Of a DNA stretch of 64,000 bases, positions 47,860-56,760 are shown in pieces. The position numbers were made by a program, and so were the translations under genes. Position 1 is the first letter of the stretch. The number at the start of each line of letters is the position of its first letter. The DNA lies in NCBI RefSeq assembly GCF_002940685.1, contig NZ_PNFP01000001.1:545994-609993 (forward strand), read 5' to 3'. The notes under the pieces are model-generated. The model ran no database searches and had not been told where the DNA came from. It saw only the letters and a list, made by a program, of their open reading frames with translations. The stretch is from Ensifer adhaerens (GTDB lineage: Bacteria > Pseudomonadota > Alphaproteobacteria > Rhizobiales > Rhizobiaceae).

Positions 47860-47940
47860 CGAAACCAGATTCAGGTGAGCCAAAACTGTGCCACATAGCC
47901 TGTCACACCTGTGCATAGTTCTGCACTTGTTCTGGTTTCG
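47860..47940. repeat. Inverted repeat beside attR
   Basis: CGAAACCAGA (47860-47869) and TCTGGTTTCG (47931-47940) are perfect arms 61 bases apart. A second inverted pair, GTGCA-N6-TGCAC, lies between them at 47911-47926. Their place 22 bases from attR suggests integrase arm-type or accessory sites. Confidence 0.5.
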
Positions 47941-47961
47941 AAAATCCTCAAAATCCTAGGG

Positions 47962-48012
47962 AAACTGGTGCTGCTAGAGAGATTTGAACTCTCGGCCTCT
48001 CCCTTACCAAGG
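47962..48012. repeat. attR: attR of prophage 1 (51-bp direct repeat)
   Basis: Identical to 7779-7829. Here the phage-supplied 3' half rejoins the bacterial 5' half, so the tRNA stays functional. Confidence 0.9.
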
Positions 48013-48040
48013 GAGTGCTCTACCCCTGAGCTATAGCAGC
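47966..48040 (-). tRNA. tRNA-Thr(GGT)
   Basis: 75 bases including encoded CCA. Acceptor GCTGCTA/TAGCAGC, anticodon stem CTCCC/GGGAG, loop TTGGTAA giving anticodon GGT, T-loop TTCAAAT. The 3' half comes from the prophage. Confidence 0.95.
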
Positions 48041-48083
48041 ATCTGGCGGCCGGTTCGTGTGTCAGCCGCATCAAGCGAGGGGG

Positions 48084-48112
48084 CTATTGCCATAGGTGAG
48101 CGGGGAGTGCAA
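48084..48112 (-). promoter_or_regulatory. Promoter of tRNA-Thr
   Basis: Minus strand TTGCAC (48112-48107), 17-bp spacer, CATAG-like CAATAG (48089-48084), giving a start near 48077, 37 bases before the tRNA. It is on the chromosomal side and so survives phage integration. Confidence 0.5.
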
Positions 48113-48191
48113 GCCGGAATTCGAAGTTTTTCGTGAAGAGCTGTGAGAAAAGTCTCTGGCGCTTCCGAAGGTCCCGGTTTTGCGCTAAGGC

Positions 48192-48443
48192 ATGGACATG
48201 CAAACAGACGACAAGGAAGGCGGCAAAGCCGTGCCTGCGCCGGAAGAACGGCAGGTCGAAGGCAAGGTGCGCCGGGAAAAGAAGAAGGATACGACCGAGG
48301 CGGACCTGAAAAAGGCGCGTCTTGCCAGGAATTTGCGCGACAACCTCATGCGCCGCAAGCAGCAGATGCGGGCGCGCCGATCCGGCGCTGCCGATGACGT
48401 CAGCGGTCTTCCTGCCGCAAAAACGGACGAATCCCAAGATTAG
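48192..48443 (+). CDS. Small charged hypothetical protein upstream of murA
   Basis: 83 residues, very Lys/Arg/Glu-rich (GKVRREKKKDTTEADLKKAR, NLRDNLMRRKQQMRARRSGA), probably disordered or helical. Small basic proteins here are a usual neighbour of murA in Rhizobiaceae. ATG at 48192 or 48198. Role unknown. The stretch 48444-48704 has no other gene. Confidence 0.65.
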   Translation: MDMQTDDKEGGKAVPAPEERQVEGKVRREKKKDTTEADLKKARLARNLRDNLMRRKQQMRARRSGAADDVSGLPAAKTDESQD

Positions 48444-48704
48444 TACGGACAGGAAGCGGCATCAGTCGCTTCCTTCAAGATTTGCCGGCGGCATTGCCAC
48501 CGGCCGTTCGACCGCACATTCCCGTAAATCGGAACCGATCAAGGGGGAAACTGTGGGGCGACCTAAATGTTACAGCGCCAGGTGTCTGAAGGGATGCGCG
48601 GCGTTCAAGGCACTTCTAATTTCGCGGCATCTCCACTAAAGAGGCGCCTTCAGACAACATCGGATTATTTTGGAAAGGCGGGCCAAGCCCGTTCAAGAGG
48701 CCTC

Positions 48705-49997
48705 ATGGATCGCATCAGGATTGTAGGCGGCAACCAGCTCAACGGCGTCATCCCGATTTCGGGCGCCAAGAATGCGGCCCTGCCGCTGATGATCGCGTCG
48801 CTTCTGACCGACGACACGCTGACGCTCGAAAACGTGCCGCATCTCGCCGACGTCGAGCAGCTGATCCGCATCCTCGGCAATCACGGAGTCGACATCTCGG
48901 TCAATGGTCGCCGCGAGCGCCAGGGCGAAAGCTACGCCCGCACCATCCATTTCACCTGCCGCAACATCGTCGACACGACCGCGCCTTACGAGCTGGTCTC
49001 CAAGATGCGCGCGAGCTTCTGGGTGATCGGTCCGCTGCTTGCCCGTGAGGGCAAGGCCCGCGTTTCGCTGCCGGGCGGTTGCGCCATCGGCACGCGTCCG
49101 GTCGATCTTTTCATCGAGGGCCTGCAGGCGCTTTCCGCCAACATCGAGATCGACGGCGGCTACGTCAACGCGACGGCGCCCGAGGGCGGTCTCGTCGGTG
49201 CCCGCTACACCTTCCCCAAGGTCTCGGTCGGCGCCACCCACGTTCTGATGATGGCGGCAACGCTTGCCAACGGCACCACGGTGCTCGGCAATGCCGCGCG
49301 CGAGCCTGAAGTCGTCGACCTTGCCAACTGCCTCAACGCCATGGGCGCCAAAATCACCGGCCAGGGCACCGCGACGATCACCATCGAGGGCGTGCGCTCG
49401 CTCTCCGGCGCCCGTCATCGCGTTCTTCCGGATCGTATCGAGACCGGCACCTATGCCATGGCCGTTGCCATGACCGGCGGCGACGTCATCCTCGAAGACA
49501 CCGACATGGCGCTGCTCGACACGGCGCTGGAAGCGATCCGCCGCGCCGGTGCCGAGATCACCGAGACCAACAGCGGCATCCGCGTCGTTCGCAACGGCGC
49601 CGGCATCAAGCCGGTCGATATCGTCACCGATCCCTTCCCGGGCTTCCCGACCGACCTGCAGGCGCAGTTCATGGGCCTGATGACCATGGCCAAGGGCACC
49701 TCGCACATCACCGAGACGATCTTCGAGAACCGCTTCATGCACGTGCAGGAACTGGCCCGTCTCGGCGCCAAGATCTCGCTCTCCGGCCAGACGGCGAAGA
49801 TCGAGGGCGTCAGCCGGCTGAAGGGCGCGCCTGTCATGGCGACCGACCTTCGTGCCTCCGTCTCGCTCGTCATCGCCGGCCTTGCCGCCGAGGGCGAAAC
49901 CATGGTGTCGCGCGTCTACCACCTCGACCGCGGCTTCGAACGGCTGGAAGAGAAGCTCACCCGCTGCGGCGCTCATGTCGAGCGTGTCAGCGACTGA
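48705..49997 (+). CDS. murA: UDP-N-acetylglucosamine 1-carboxyvinyltransferase
   Basis: First committed step of peptidoglycan synthesis: transfers enolpyruvate from PEP to UDP-GlcNAc in the cytoplasm. 430 residues from the ATG at 48705, full length. Active-site Cys126 is in [14 protein letters not shown], so the enzyme would be of the fosfomycin-sensitive Cys type. Lys22 ([12 protein letters not shown]) and the C-terminal [17 protein letters not shown] are conserved. Longer in-frame starts lack a ribosome-binding site. Confidence 0.96.
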   Translation: MDRIRIVGGNQLNGVIPISGAKNAALPLMIASLLTDDTLTLENVPHLADVEQLIRILGNHGVDISVNGRRERQGESYARTIHFTCRNIVDTTAPYELVSKMRASFWVIGPLLAREGKARVSLPGGCAIGTRPVDLFIEGLQALSANIEIDGGYVNATAPEGGLVGARYTFPKVSVGATHVLMMAATLANGTTVLGNAAREPEVVDLANCLNAMGAKITGQGTATITIEGVRSLSGARHRVLPDRIETGTYAMAVAMTGGDVILEDTDMALLDTALEAIRRAGAEITETNSGIRVVRNGAGIKPVDIVTDPFPGFPTDLQAQFMGLMTMAKGTSHITETIFENRFMHVQELARLGAKISLSGQTAKIEGVSRLKGAPVMATDLRASVSLVIAGLAAEGETMVSRVYHLDRGFERLEEKLTRCGAHVERVSD

Positions 49998-50102
49998 TTT
50001 GACCCGTTGCGCCTGATACCGTTGCGGTTTCAGGCGCAACATCCTATGTCCATTTCAATTGTGGCACGGCAAGATGTGCGGCGAACGAAAGGAATGGATG
50101 GC

Positions 50103-50543
50103 ATGAGTGGATTGAAGCTGCTGGCGCTCGACGAGGAGGATCTCGCTGTCGTCTCCGCCCACGTCCAGGATGCCGTGTTCAAGGTCTCGGGCCTGGAATA
50201 CGATGCCCGCCGCAAGCAGTTTTCGCTTGTCGTCAACCGCTTCGTCTGGGAGACGGCCGACGGCAAGCGCCGCTCCTTCGAGCGCCGGCGGGCGTTGCTC
50301 CTCTTCAAGCGCGTGAACGCAGTGCGCTCCGTCGGTTTCGACCGGCGCGACGGCGAGGCGGTGCTCGATCTGCTGACGCTGAAGTTCACGGTGAAGGGCG
50401 AGGGGCCGGAAGGGGCGCTCGAGCTGGTTCTGGCCGGCGACGCCTCGATCGCGCTTGACGTCGAATGCATCGAAACGCAGCTTGCGGATACCGGCGGCGC
50501 GTGGGAAACCGCTTTCAAGCCCAAGCATCCGGAAGGCGCTTGA
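50103..50543 (+). CDS. DUF2948 family protein
   Basis: 146 residues. Sequence LKLLALDEEDLAVVSAHVQD, FSLVVNRFVWETADGKRRSF, DLLTLKFTVKGEGPEGALEL is the DUF2948 pattern, found almost only in Alphaproteobacteria between murA and hisD. ATG at 50103 suits the AAAGGA upstream better than 50094. Function unknown. Confidence 0.85.
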   Translation: MSGLKLLALDEEDLAVVSAHVQDAVFKVSGLEYDARRKQFSLVVNRFVWETADGKRRSFERRRALLLFKRVNAVRSVGFDRRDGEAVLDLLTLKFTVKGEGPEGALELVLAGDASIALDVECIETQLADTGGAWETAFKPKHPEGA

Positions 50544-50595
50544 ACCCGCGCTCCGAACGACAGGCATACGACACCGGCATACAAGGACGTCCCCT

Positions 50596-51900
50596 TTGGC
50601 AATCAGGCTCAATTTCCTCGACGGTGACTTCGAACAAAAGTTCGCGTCATTCCTGACGACCAAGCGCGAGGTGTCCGAGGACGTCAATGCGGTGGTCAAG
50701 GCGATCATCGACGACGTGCGGGTGCGCGGCGACGCAGCACTTGCCGAATACTCGAAGCGTTTCGACGGCGTCGATTTCTCCGTGACCCCGATGGCCGTCA
50801 GCGCCGCCGAGATCGATGCGGCAATCCAGGCTGTCGAGCCCGAGGTTCTTGGCGCCCTCAAGGTCGCCGCCACCCGCATCGAGGCGCACCACGTTCGCCA
50901 GCGTCCGAAGGATGATATCTACGAAGACGCCATGGGCGTCGGCCTCGGCTCGCGCTGGACGGCGGTCGATGCCGTCGGTCTCTACGTGCCGGGCGGTACG
51001 GCAAGCTACCCGAGCTCGGTGCTGATGAACGCACTGCCGGCAAAGGTCGCCGGTGTGCCCCGCATCGTCATGGTGGTGCCGGCAACCGGCGGCAAGATCA
51101 ATCCGGCGGTGCTGGCTGCCGCACGGCTTGCCGGTGTCGAGGAAATCTACCGCATCGGCGGCGCGCAGGCCGTGGCCGCCCTTGCCTATGGCACCGAGAC
51201 GATCGCGCCGATCGCCAAAATCGTCGGCCCGGGCAATGCCTATGTGGCCGCCGCCAAGCGTCAAGTCTTCGGAACCGTCGGCATCGACATGATCGCCGGC
51301 CCCTCCGAAGTGCTCGTCATTGCCGACAAGCACAACGATCCGGACTGGATCGCCGCCGATCTGCTCGCTCAGGCCGAGCACGACGTCGGCGCCCAGTCGA
51401 TCCTGATCACCGACGATGCCGAATTCGGCCAGGCGGTCGAGGACGCGGTCGAGCGGCAGCTGAAGACGCTGCCGCGCGCCGAAACCGCTTCGGCGAGCTG
51501 GCGCGATTTCGGTGCCGTCATCCTGGTCCCGGACCTTGAAAAGGCCGTGCCGCTGGCAAACCGCATTGCCGCGGAACATCTCGAGCTGGCGCTTGCCGAC
51601 CCCGAGCCGATGGTCGCCAAGATCCGCAATGCCGGCGCGATCTTCGTCGGACGCCATACGCCGGAAGTCATCGGCGACTATGTCGGCGGCTCCAACCATG
51701 TGCTGCCGACCGCCCGTTCGGCACGTTTTTCGTCCGGTCTCGGCGTGCTCGACTATATGAAGCGCACGTCGATCCTGCGCCTTGATGCCGAGCAGTTGCG
51801 GACCTTGGGTCCTGCGGCGATCGTGCTTGCCAAGTCCGAGGGCCTTGAGGCGCATGCGCGCTCCGTCGCCATTCGCCTCAATCTCGGGGATGCTGGATGA
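50596..51900 (+). CDS. hisD: Histidinol dehydrogenase
   Basis: Last two oxidations of histidine synthesis (histidinol to histidine, NAD, zinc). 434 residues from a TTG at 50596 with AAGGA upstream. Motifs: [74 protein letters not shown], and late [16 protein letters not shown]. It overlaps the next gene start by 4 bases. Confidence 0.95.
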   Translation: MAIRLNFLDGDFEQKFASFLTTKREVSEDVNAVVKAIIDDVRVRGDAALAEYSKRFDGVDFSVTPMAVSAAEIDAAIQAVEPEVLGALKVAATRIEAHHVRQRPKDDIYEDAMGVGLGSRWTAVDAVGLYVPGGTASYPSSVLMNALPAKVAGVPRIVMVVPATGGKINPAVLAAARLAGVEEIYRIGGAQAVAALAYGTETIAPIAKIVGPGNAYVAAAKRQVFGTVGIDMIAGPSEVLVIADKHNDPDWIAADLLAQAEHDVGAQSILITDDAEFGQAVEDAVERQLKTLPRAETASASWRDFGAVILVPDLEKAVPLANRIAAEHLELALADPEPMVAKIRNAGAIFVGRHTPEVIGDYVGGSNHVLPTARSARFSSGLGVLDYMKRTSILRLDAEQLRTLGPAAIVLAKSEGLEAHARSVAIRLNLGDAG

Positions 51901-52373
51901 AGGCGGACCGCAACCAGCGCCTCTGCGATGTCGTTCTGGACGAGACCATCGGCCGCTCGACGCCTGATGTGGAGCATGAGCGCGCGGTTGCGATCTTCGA
52001 CCTGCTGGAAGAAAACCTGTTCGAGCCGGTCGGCCATCCCGGCGGCCCCTACAAGCTCAATCTCTCGCTGGTCGATGCCAAGCTCGTCTTTGCGATCTCG
52101 ACCGAAAAGGGCAGCGACGTCGCCACCCATATCCTGTCGCTGACGCCGTTTCGCCGGATCGTCAAAGACTACTTCATGATCTGCGAGAGCTATTACGAGG
52201 CGATCCGCTCGGCCACGCCGAGCCAGATCGAGGCGATCGACATGGGGCGTCGCGGCATTCACAACGAGGGCTCGCAGACCCTGATGGATCGCCTCTCCGG
52301 CAAGATCCGGCTGGATTTTGACACCGCCCGCCGCCTGTTCACGCTCGTCTGCGTGCTCTACTGGCGCGGGTGA
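51897..52373 (+). CDS. UPF0262 family protein
   Basis: 158 residues. [80 protein letters not shown] are the UPF0262 hallmarks. Alphaproteobacterial, unknown activity. ATGA coupling to hisD. Confidence 0.93.
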   Translation: MKADRNQRLCDVVLDETIGRSTPDVEHERAVAIFDLLEENLFEPVGHPGGPYKLNLSLVDAKLVFAISTEKGSDVATHILSLTPFRRIVKDYFMICESYYEAIRSATPSQIEAIDMGRRGIHNEGSQTLMDRLSGKIRLDFDTARRLFTLVCVLYWRG

Positions 52374-52387
52374 GGGCGGGGACCGGT

Positions 52388-52855
52388 ATGGCGGGAACCG
52401 AGGCTCAGCGCTTGAAAATGCCCCGCTCGGTCCTCTTCATGTGCGGCATGAACGCCATTCGCTCGCCGATGGCCGAGGCGCTTGCCAAGGCGGCGCTGCC
52501 GGCAGGAACCTATGTCGCCTCCGCCGGTGTGCGGCATGGCGAACGCGACCCCTTCGTCGACGTGGTCATGGCCGAGGTGGGCTTAAGTCTCGGGCGCCAC
52601 CAGCCGCATACGCTCGACGAGTTGGAAGACGACTATTTCGACCTTATCGTCACGCTTGCGCCGGAGGCGCATCACAAGGCGCTCGAATTGACCCGCTCCA
52701 TGGCCGTCGACGTGGTCTACTGGCCGACGCCGGATCCGACGGTTGCCGCCGGCACCCGCGAACAGATCGTCGATGCCTATCGCGCCGTGCGCGATCATCT
52801 GTCGACGCTGATCAATCATCGGTTGGTCGGCTCGAAGAAGCCGGAAGACGCCTGA
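52388..52855 (+). CDS. Low-molecular-weight phosphatase family protein
   Basis: 155 residues from the ATG at 52388; GTG at 52370 (overlapping the previous stop) and ATG at 52418 are alternatives. The P-loop CGMNAIRS (Cys19, Arg25) has the CX5RS of LMW tyrosine phosphatases and arsenate reductases. WPTPDPTVAAG supplies the general-acid Asp. Substrate unknown. Follows UPF0262 in one operon. Confidence 0.85.
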   Translation: MAGTEAQRLKMPRSVLFMCGMNAIRSPMAEALAKAALPAGTYVASAGVRHGERDPFVDVVMAEVGLSLGRHQPHTLDELEDDYFDLIVTLAPEAHHKALELTRSMAVDVVYWPTPDPTVAAGTREQIVDAYRAVRDHLSTLINHRLVGSKKPEDA

Positions 52856-53125
52856 GGTCTTGTCGAAAATCTGCGGTCGGTTTCCAGTCTCGGACGTTTC
52901 CCTGCCTGCTTAAATCCCGATCGATTCAAGGCTAGAGACATGGAGCGGTGCAAAGTGCTATAGCGGCTCTGCGCTTCTGATCCGACGCGCGGCTCTGTAG
53001 CCCGTCACAAAAGCGCAAAAGCCGGTCTTAGATGGTTCACAAATCCTCGTCGATTGTGTAGTTTCCGGCGAATTTTTCGGGATACCTGACGGTTCCCTAA
53101 ACAAAGATAGAAAGAACAGTCCTAC

Positions 53126-53344
53126 ATGGCGAAAGAAGAAGTCCTTGAATTCCCGGGCGTGGTCACAGAATTGCTTCCCAATGCGACCTTCCGCGTGAAG
53201 CTCGAAAACGAGCATGAGATCATTGCCCACACGGCTGGCCGCATGCGCAAGAACCGCATCCGCGTGCTTGCCGGCGACAAGGTTCTCGTTGAAATGACCC
53301 CGTACGACCTCACCAAGGGCCGTATCACCTACCGCTTCAAGTAA
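53126..53344 (+). CDS. infA: Translation initiation factor IF-1
   Basis: 72 residues, the standard length, single OB fold: [60 protein letters not shown]. Binds the ribosomal A site in initiation. A gap of about 270 bases before it (52856-53125) holds no gene and must contain its promoter. Confidence 0.97.
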   Translation: MAKEEVLEFPGVVTELLPNATFRVKLENEHEIIAHTAGRMRKNRIRVLAGDKVLVEMTPYDLTKGRITYRFK

Positions 53345-53370
53345 GCCGCTCCGGCTCTTAGCAATTCCTG

Positions 53371-53408
53371 GAGCATTTCCGCTTCTTCTTCGAATCGCGA
53401 AAACGCTC
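53371..53408. repeat. Intergenic palindromic repeat
   Basis: GAGCATTTCCGC (53371-53382) pairs imperfectly with GCGAAAACGCTC (53397-53408). Short elements of this GAGC-TTTTCCG / CGAAAACGCTC type are, from memory, scattered in rhizobial intergenic regions. No T tract follows. Confidence 0.5.
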
Positions 53409-53493
53409 TAACCTTTGGTTGGATTGCAATTTCAGACGTAAACCGCCTACCCCGCATTTTGCTGGAATTGCTCTGGAGTGACGGCTCGTTCCG

Positions 53494-54114
53494 ATGACAG
53501 TGGCCAAGAAACTGATACTTGCGTCCGGTTCGCCGCGTCGCGTCGAGCTTCTGGCGCAGGCGGGCATCGAGCCCGCGCGCCTGATGCCGATGGATCTCGA
53601 CGAGACGCCGAAGCGTGCCGAACATCCACGTTCGCTCGCAAGGCGGCTGTCGGCCGAAAAGGCGCGGGCGGCACTGGCCGCGGTCAAGGGCGAGGCCGGC
53701 TGGGACGGAAGCTACATCCTGGCGGCCGATACGGTCGTCTGCGTCGGCCGACGCATCCTGCCGAAGCCGGAACTCGTCAGCGAGGCCTCGAGCGCACTGC
53801 ATCTCCTCTCGGGCCGCAGCCATCGCGTCTATACCGGCGTCTGCCTGATTACGCCGGATAAGACCGTGCGCCAGAAGGTGGTCGACACCAAGGTGCGCTT
53901 CAAGCGCCTGTCCGGCTTCGATATCGAGAGCTATCTCGCTTCGGGCCAATGGCGCGGCAAGGCGGGCGGCTACGGCATCCAGGGCATCGCCGGCAGTTTC
54001 GTGGTCAAGCTCGTCGGCTCCTACAGCAACGTCGTCGGCCTGCCGCTCTATGAAACCGTCAGCCTGCTTGTCGGCGAAGGCTACGACGTGCACAATCGTT
54101 GGCTGGAAGGCTGA
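53494..54114 (+). CDS. maf: Maf-family nucleotide pyrophosphatase
   Basis: 206 residues. Hydrolyses non-canonical or pyrimidine nucleoside triphosphates. [20 protein letters not shown] is the Maf opening, [18 protein letters not shown] the catalytic Asp region, [16 protein letters not shown] and [14 protein letters not shown] the C-terminal signature. Three bases before yacG. Confidence 0.93.
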   Translation: MTVAKKLILASGSPRRVELLAQAGIEPARLMPMDLDETPKRAEHPRSLARRLSAEKARAALAAVKGEAGWDGSYILAADTVVCVGRRILPKPELVSEASSALHLLSGRSHRVYTGVCLITPDKTVRQKVVDTKVRFKRLSGFDIESYLASGQWRGKAGGYGIQGIAGSFVVKLVGSYSNVVGLPLYETVSLLVGEGYDVHNRWLEG

Positions 54115-54117
54115 ACA

Positions 54118-54330
54118 GTGACCGACGACACGAAGAAAAGCGGTTCCAACGTCGCGCCCCTGCGCGCGCCGCGCCCCTGTCCGGAATGCGGACGGCCGTC
54201 GCAGCGCGAGCACTATCCCTTCTGCTCCGACCGCTGCCGCAATGTCGACCTGAACCGCTGGCTCTCCGGCTCCTACGCCATTCCCGTTGCCGACGACGAA
54301 GCGAAGGCCGACGAAGGCGACGACCGCTAA
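54118..54330 (+). CDS. yacG: DNA gyrase inhibitor YacG
   Basis: 70 residues, GTG start at 54118. Zinc site Cys21, Cys24, Cys36, Cys40 (CPECGRPSQREHYPFCSDRC), then DLNRWLSGSYAIP. Blocks DNA binding by GyrB. Acidic tail. Pairing with maf is typical. Confidence 0.92.
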   Translation: MTDDTKKSGSNVAPLRAPRPCPECGRPSQREHYPFCSDRCRNVDLNRWLSGSYAIPVADDEAKADEGDDR

Positions 54331-54343
54331 GTGCAGCGCTTCG

Positions 54344-54367
54344 GCCGGACCCGCCGGTCCGGCTTTT
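54344..54367 (+). terminator. Intrinsic terminator after yacG
   Basis: GCCGGACC (54344-54351) pairs with GGTCCGGC (54356-54363), followed by TTTT. Ends the infA-maf-yacG transcription. From here to 54671 there is no ORF I accept, only the tRNA promoter. Confidence 0.75.
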
Positions 54368-54571
54368 CCTTCCCCACATCCTCTTTGCCGCGAACGACGC
54401 CTAGAAGACCCTCGCGCGTCACCGGGTGCGTGCGATCATCTTTTTCGGCTTCCAGCGGCCACTTTCCACGAAAAATGGACGAATGAGAGGATGCGATCTC
54501 TCTGAAACTCCTCGCTTTTTCGGCTCTTCGATTGTCCACAGGATTTCGGTCAAAAAACTTTCATTTGGCGC

Positions 54572-54599
54572 TGGACACTGCCGAACAAGATGCTATAAC
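54572..54599 (+). promoter_or_regulatory. Promoter of tRNA-Phe
   Basis: TGGACA (54572-54577), 16-bp spacer, TATAAC (54594-54599). Start near 54606, about 66 bases before the tRNA. Confidence 0.55.
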
Positions 54600-54671
54600 C
54601 CCGCTCGTTCCCGGGGCAAACACAAGCGCCCCGATGGTTCCGCAAGGAGCCGATGCCCGAAACGGCAGGAT

Positions 54672-54747
54672 GCCCGGATAGCTCAGTTGGTAGAGCAGCG
54701 GATTGAAAATCCGCGTGTCGGTGGTTCAAATCCGCCTCCGGGCACCA
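54672..54747 (+). tRNA. tRNA-Phe(GAA)
   Basis: 76 bases with encoded CCA. Acceptor GCCCGGA/TCCGGGC, anticodon stem GCGGA/TCCGC around loop TTGAAAA, anticodon GAA. T-loop TTCAAAT. The second prophage begins at its 3' end. Confidence 0.95.
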
Positions 54748-54806
54748 TTCTTAACGGCTTGGTATTGCTCAAATTTTAGCTCCTTGTTTCGGTTAAACAG
54801 ACATGT

Positions 54807-54838
54807 CGTCTAGACAGCTTTTCTGACCGTTCTAGACG
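54807..54838. repeat. Inverted repeat CGTCTAGA/TCTAGACG
   Basis: Perfect 8-bp arms (54807-54814, 54831-54838) between the tRNA and the integrase stop. Possibly an integrase-binding pair next to the att core, or a weak transcript end for int. Confidence 0.5.
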
Positions 54839-55896
54839 TTTTTGGTTTTCCTTCTGTTCACCTCGGCCTCGAAGTCGCCGATGGTTTCCGCCATCTTCTT
54901 CGACATGTCGGCGCGACGTGAATAGTGCTTTGCCATCGCTTCGGTTTTCTGGCCCAGCATCTCGGCGATGGCCGAATAATCCTTGCCCATTTCGCGCAAG
55001 ATGGTCGCCACTGTATGGCGCAGGCCCTTCAGCGTAAGGTCCGGCTGAACCTTGCCTTCCTTTTCGAGCGCTTGTCGAACAGGGCGCCAGGATGCACGGA
55101 ACCCAGAAACCGTCCAAGGCTTGCCGTAGCTGTTTGCGCAAAGCGTCAGTGTTGTAGCAGGATGCTTTGGCTCGGCGGCGATGGCGTCGAGCACTGGCTT
55201 CGGCAGCGGCACCCAAACAGGAACGCCAGTCTTGCCACGGCGTGTGTCCAATCGCCCGTCGGAAACGGCCGTGCGTGGCAGCGTGAGTGCGTCTTGGGGA
55301 TCGAGGCCACAATACATCATCAATGCGACAGGCAAGCGCATGTGAGCGGGGAGGGCGGCGGTGACCGCGTCACGCTCATAATCCAGCCAAGGCCGGTTCG
55401 CTTCCTTTGAATCTGTCGGCTTGCGAACGCGCTTGACCTTTGACACTGGGTTAACCGTCATCATCTCCTGCTCGATCGCGTGCTCAAACAGGATGGATAG
55501 AACGGTCAGCGTGTAGTTCGTAAACTTGCGCTTCTTCTTCTCGAATGTCTTATCGCGCAGCCTGGCCACCCAGCCTTGCGTTAGCTCGGCGAGAGGCGAC
55601 GGTCCTAGTGGCTTCAGGTACTCCAGCACCTTCTGATAGTCAGACTTCGTGCGGGTCTTTAGTGACTGGAAGCCGGCCGATCGGCGATAGGACTCAATAA
55701 GCGCCGCCAGCGTGCCGGGTTTTGCTTCCTGCCCCTTAGTCTCAGCGTCGACTGCTGCCAGCTCTGCGAAGAACTCAGGTGTTCCGAACTCAGCCGCAAG
55801 CCGGCGGCCAGATTTCCGGTGGTAGGCATACCACCTGCCGGTCTTCGGCTCGAAGTATCGCTTGAGCCCTTTGATGCGGACGACGGTTCCAGTCAT
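54832..55896 (-). CDS. int: Tyrosine integrase of prophage 2, atypical active site
   Basis: 354 residues. Core-binding domain about 60-150, catalytic domain 170-340. Lys222 (RRGKTG), Arg293/His294 (KGLRHTVATIL) and Tyr325 (AKHYSRR) are present. The usual first Arg after GL is Asp199 (YCGLDPQDALTLPR), the His of HxxR is Lys290, and the second His/Trp is Gln316 (LGQKTEA). I recall rhizobial integrases with a similar GL-P-DALTLPR box, so it may be a subfamily rather than a dead enzyme. ATGA overlap with xis. Confidence 0.88.
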   Translation of the reverse strand: MTGTVVRIKGLKRYFEPKTGRWYAYHRKSGRRLAAEFGTPEFFAELAAVDAETKGQEAKPGTLAALIESYRRSAGFQSLKTRTKSDYQKVLEYLKPLGPSPLAELTQGWVARLRDKTFEKKKRKFTNYTLTVLSILFEHAIEQEMMTVNPVSKVKRVRKPTDSKEANRPWLDYERDAVTAALPAHMRLPVALMMYCGLDPQDALTLPRTAVSDGRLDTRRGKTGVPVWVPLPKPVLDAIAAEPKHPATTLTLCANSYGKPWTVSGFRASWRPVRQALEKEGKVQPDLTLKGLRHTVATILREMGKDYSAIAEMLGQKTEAMAKHYSRRADMSKKMAETIGDFEAEVNRRKTKNV

Positions 55897-56129
55897 AGAG
55901 CATCCAGCAATTGGTCGGCCGTTCGCAGCGCCGCTCCAGATCCTGCTAGGCGGTCAATCCATTGGTCGATGGCGCGAACGTCATAGCGCTCCATGCGCAC
56001 GCCGGCACCCAGCGCAATTGCTCGCACTGGGCAGATAGAACCGAAAGTTGGTACGCTAAGGCCGCAATAGGCGGCGGCCTGAGACTTGGTCAAAAGGCGA
56101 GGGAAGTTATCGTTGGCAGCAGTGGGCAC
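55893..56129 (-). CDS. xis: Excisionase-like HTH protein
   Basis: 78 residues. LLTKSQAAAYCGLSVPTFGS is an AlpA/MerR-like helix-turn-helix; RMERYDVRAIDQWIDRL follows as the recognition wing. Coupled to int by a 4-base overlap. Shares layout with the helix-turn-helix at the start of the protein at 57350. Confidence 0.75.
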   Translation of the reverse strand: MPTAANDNFPRLLTKSQAAAYCGLSVPTFGSICPVRAIALGAGVRMERYDVRAIDQWIDRLAGSGAALRTADQLLDAL

Positions 56130-56394
56130 GGTTCCTCCTCAAATTGCATCACATATAAAAACCGTTTTCTGATTTCGATCGTCCAGTGGCACTTGAAAAA
56201 ATACCGCCGGCTGGTGAGGCCGACGGGTCGCTGTGGTGGGCTTCGGATGGGTGACGGGCGACGGCACCTGTGAGATACCGCCACCCGCCCGACTGACGTG
56301 TCAAGCGCCAGTCGCCCCGCGCGGGGTCTCGGATAAAGGGCCGCGCTCGACGAAGAACGGAGCGCGGCAAGGCTGCGGAGGTGCCGCAGGGAAA

Positions 56395-56643
56395 CTAGTG
56401 GGTAGGCGACAGGTACTGCCCTAGAAAGGTGCGGTGTGGTCGGCCGTGGTCGGCGCCCAGCAAATCAACGTCATAAAGCTCCCTACCTGCCGCGCTTCTT
56501 CTTCTGTCGGTGACAACGGCCATGAGGTCGCCGCTGAAAACTATCTGCCCAATTTTGAATGCGAAGGCCGGTCTTCTTCTGACGAGCGCGCGCGGCAATT
56601 GAGTTCTGGTGGCGGTTGTCGGTGCGGGGACGTGTGCGTTCAT
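56395..56643 (-). CDS. Small hypothetical protein
   Basis: 82 residues. FAFKIGQIVFSGDLMAVVTD and GRELYDVDLLGADHGRPH form a small beta-rich protein. Divergent from the repressor at 56761. The gap 56130-56394 to its left shows no convincing gene. Confidence 0.5.
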   Translation of the reverse strand: MNAHVPAPTTATRTQLPRALVRRRPAFAFKIGQIVFSGDLMAVVTDRRRSAAGRELYDVDLLGADHGRPHRTFLGQYLSPTH

Positions 56644-56660
56644 GGCTGTCTCCTCATGTT

Positions 56661-56749
56661 GCGATGTTGCCGAAAAAGCGGTATGTCATTAAAAAACACC
56701 AACATCGCGCCAATGTCAACATTAAATACTGACATTGGCGTTTTTTAAT
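56661..56749. promoter_or_regulatory. Nested operator palindromes before the prophage 2 repressor
   Basis: Three inverted pairs are packed here: CGCCAATGTCA/TGACATTGGCG (56708-56718, 56730-56740), ATTAAAAAAC/GTTTTTTAAT (56688-56697, 56740-56749) and GCGATGTTG/CAACATCGC (56661-56669, 56700-56708). The first is a perfect 11-bp operator-like palindrome with an A/T-rich 11-base spacer (ACATTAAATAC). Confidence 0.65.
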
Positions 56750-56760
56750 GAGGATCGACC

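Larger units (their letters stand above)
7779..48012. mobile_element. Prophage 1, podovirus-like, integrated in tRNA-Thr(GGT)
   Basis: About 40.2 kb bounded by a 51-bp direct repeat. The integrase is the gene nearest the left repeat. The interior holds a full set of modules: recombination, immunity, replication, packaging, head, short-tail, tailspike, lysis. A P22-type short-tailed phage is suggested by the 716-residue portal, the gp10-like hub, the ejection proteins, and the lack of tape-measure or tail-tube genes. I saw no broken structural gene, so it may be inducible. Confidence 0.92.

Noticed and set aside
48693..50042. 449-codon minus-strand ORF opposite murA
   Set aside because: Antisense shadow of murA, whose active-site motif is intact.
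50647..51855. 402-codon minus-strand ORF opposite hisD
   Set aside because: Shadow frame; hisD motifs are complete on the plus strand.
56149..56370. Minus-strand ORF in the 56130-56394 gap
   Set aside because: Ser/Pro/Arg-rich without a credible start; some resemblance to small phage ORFs but not enough to call.
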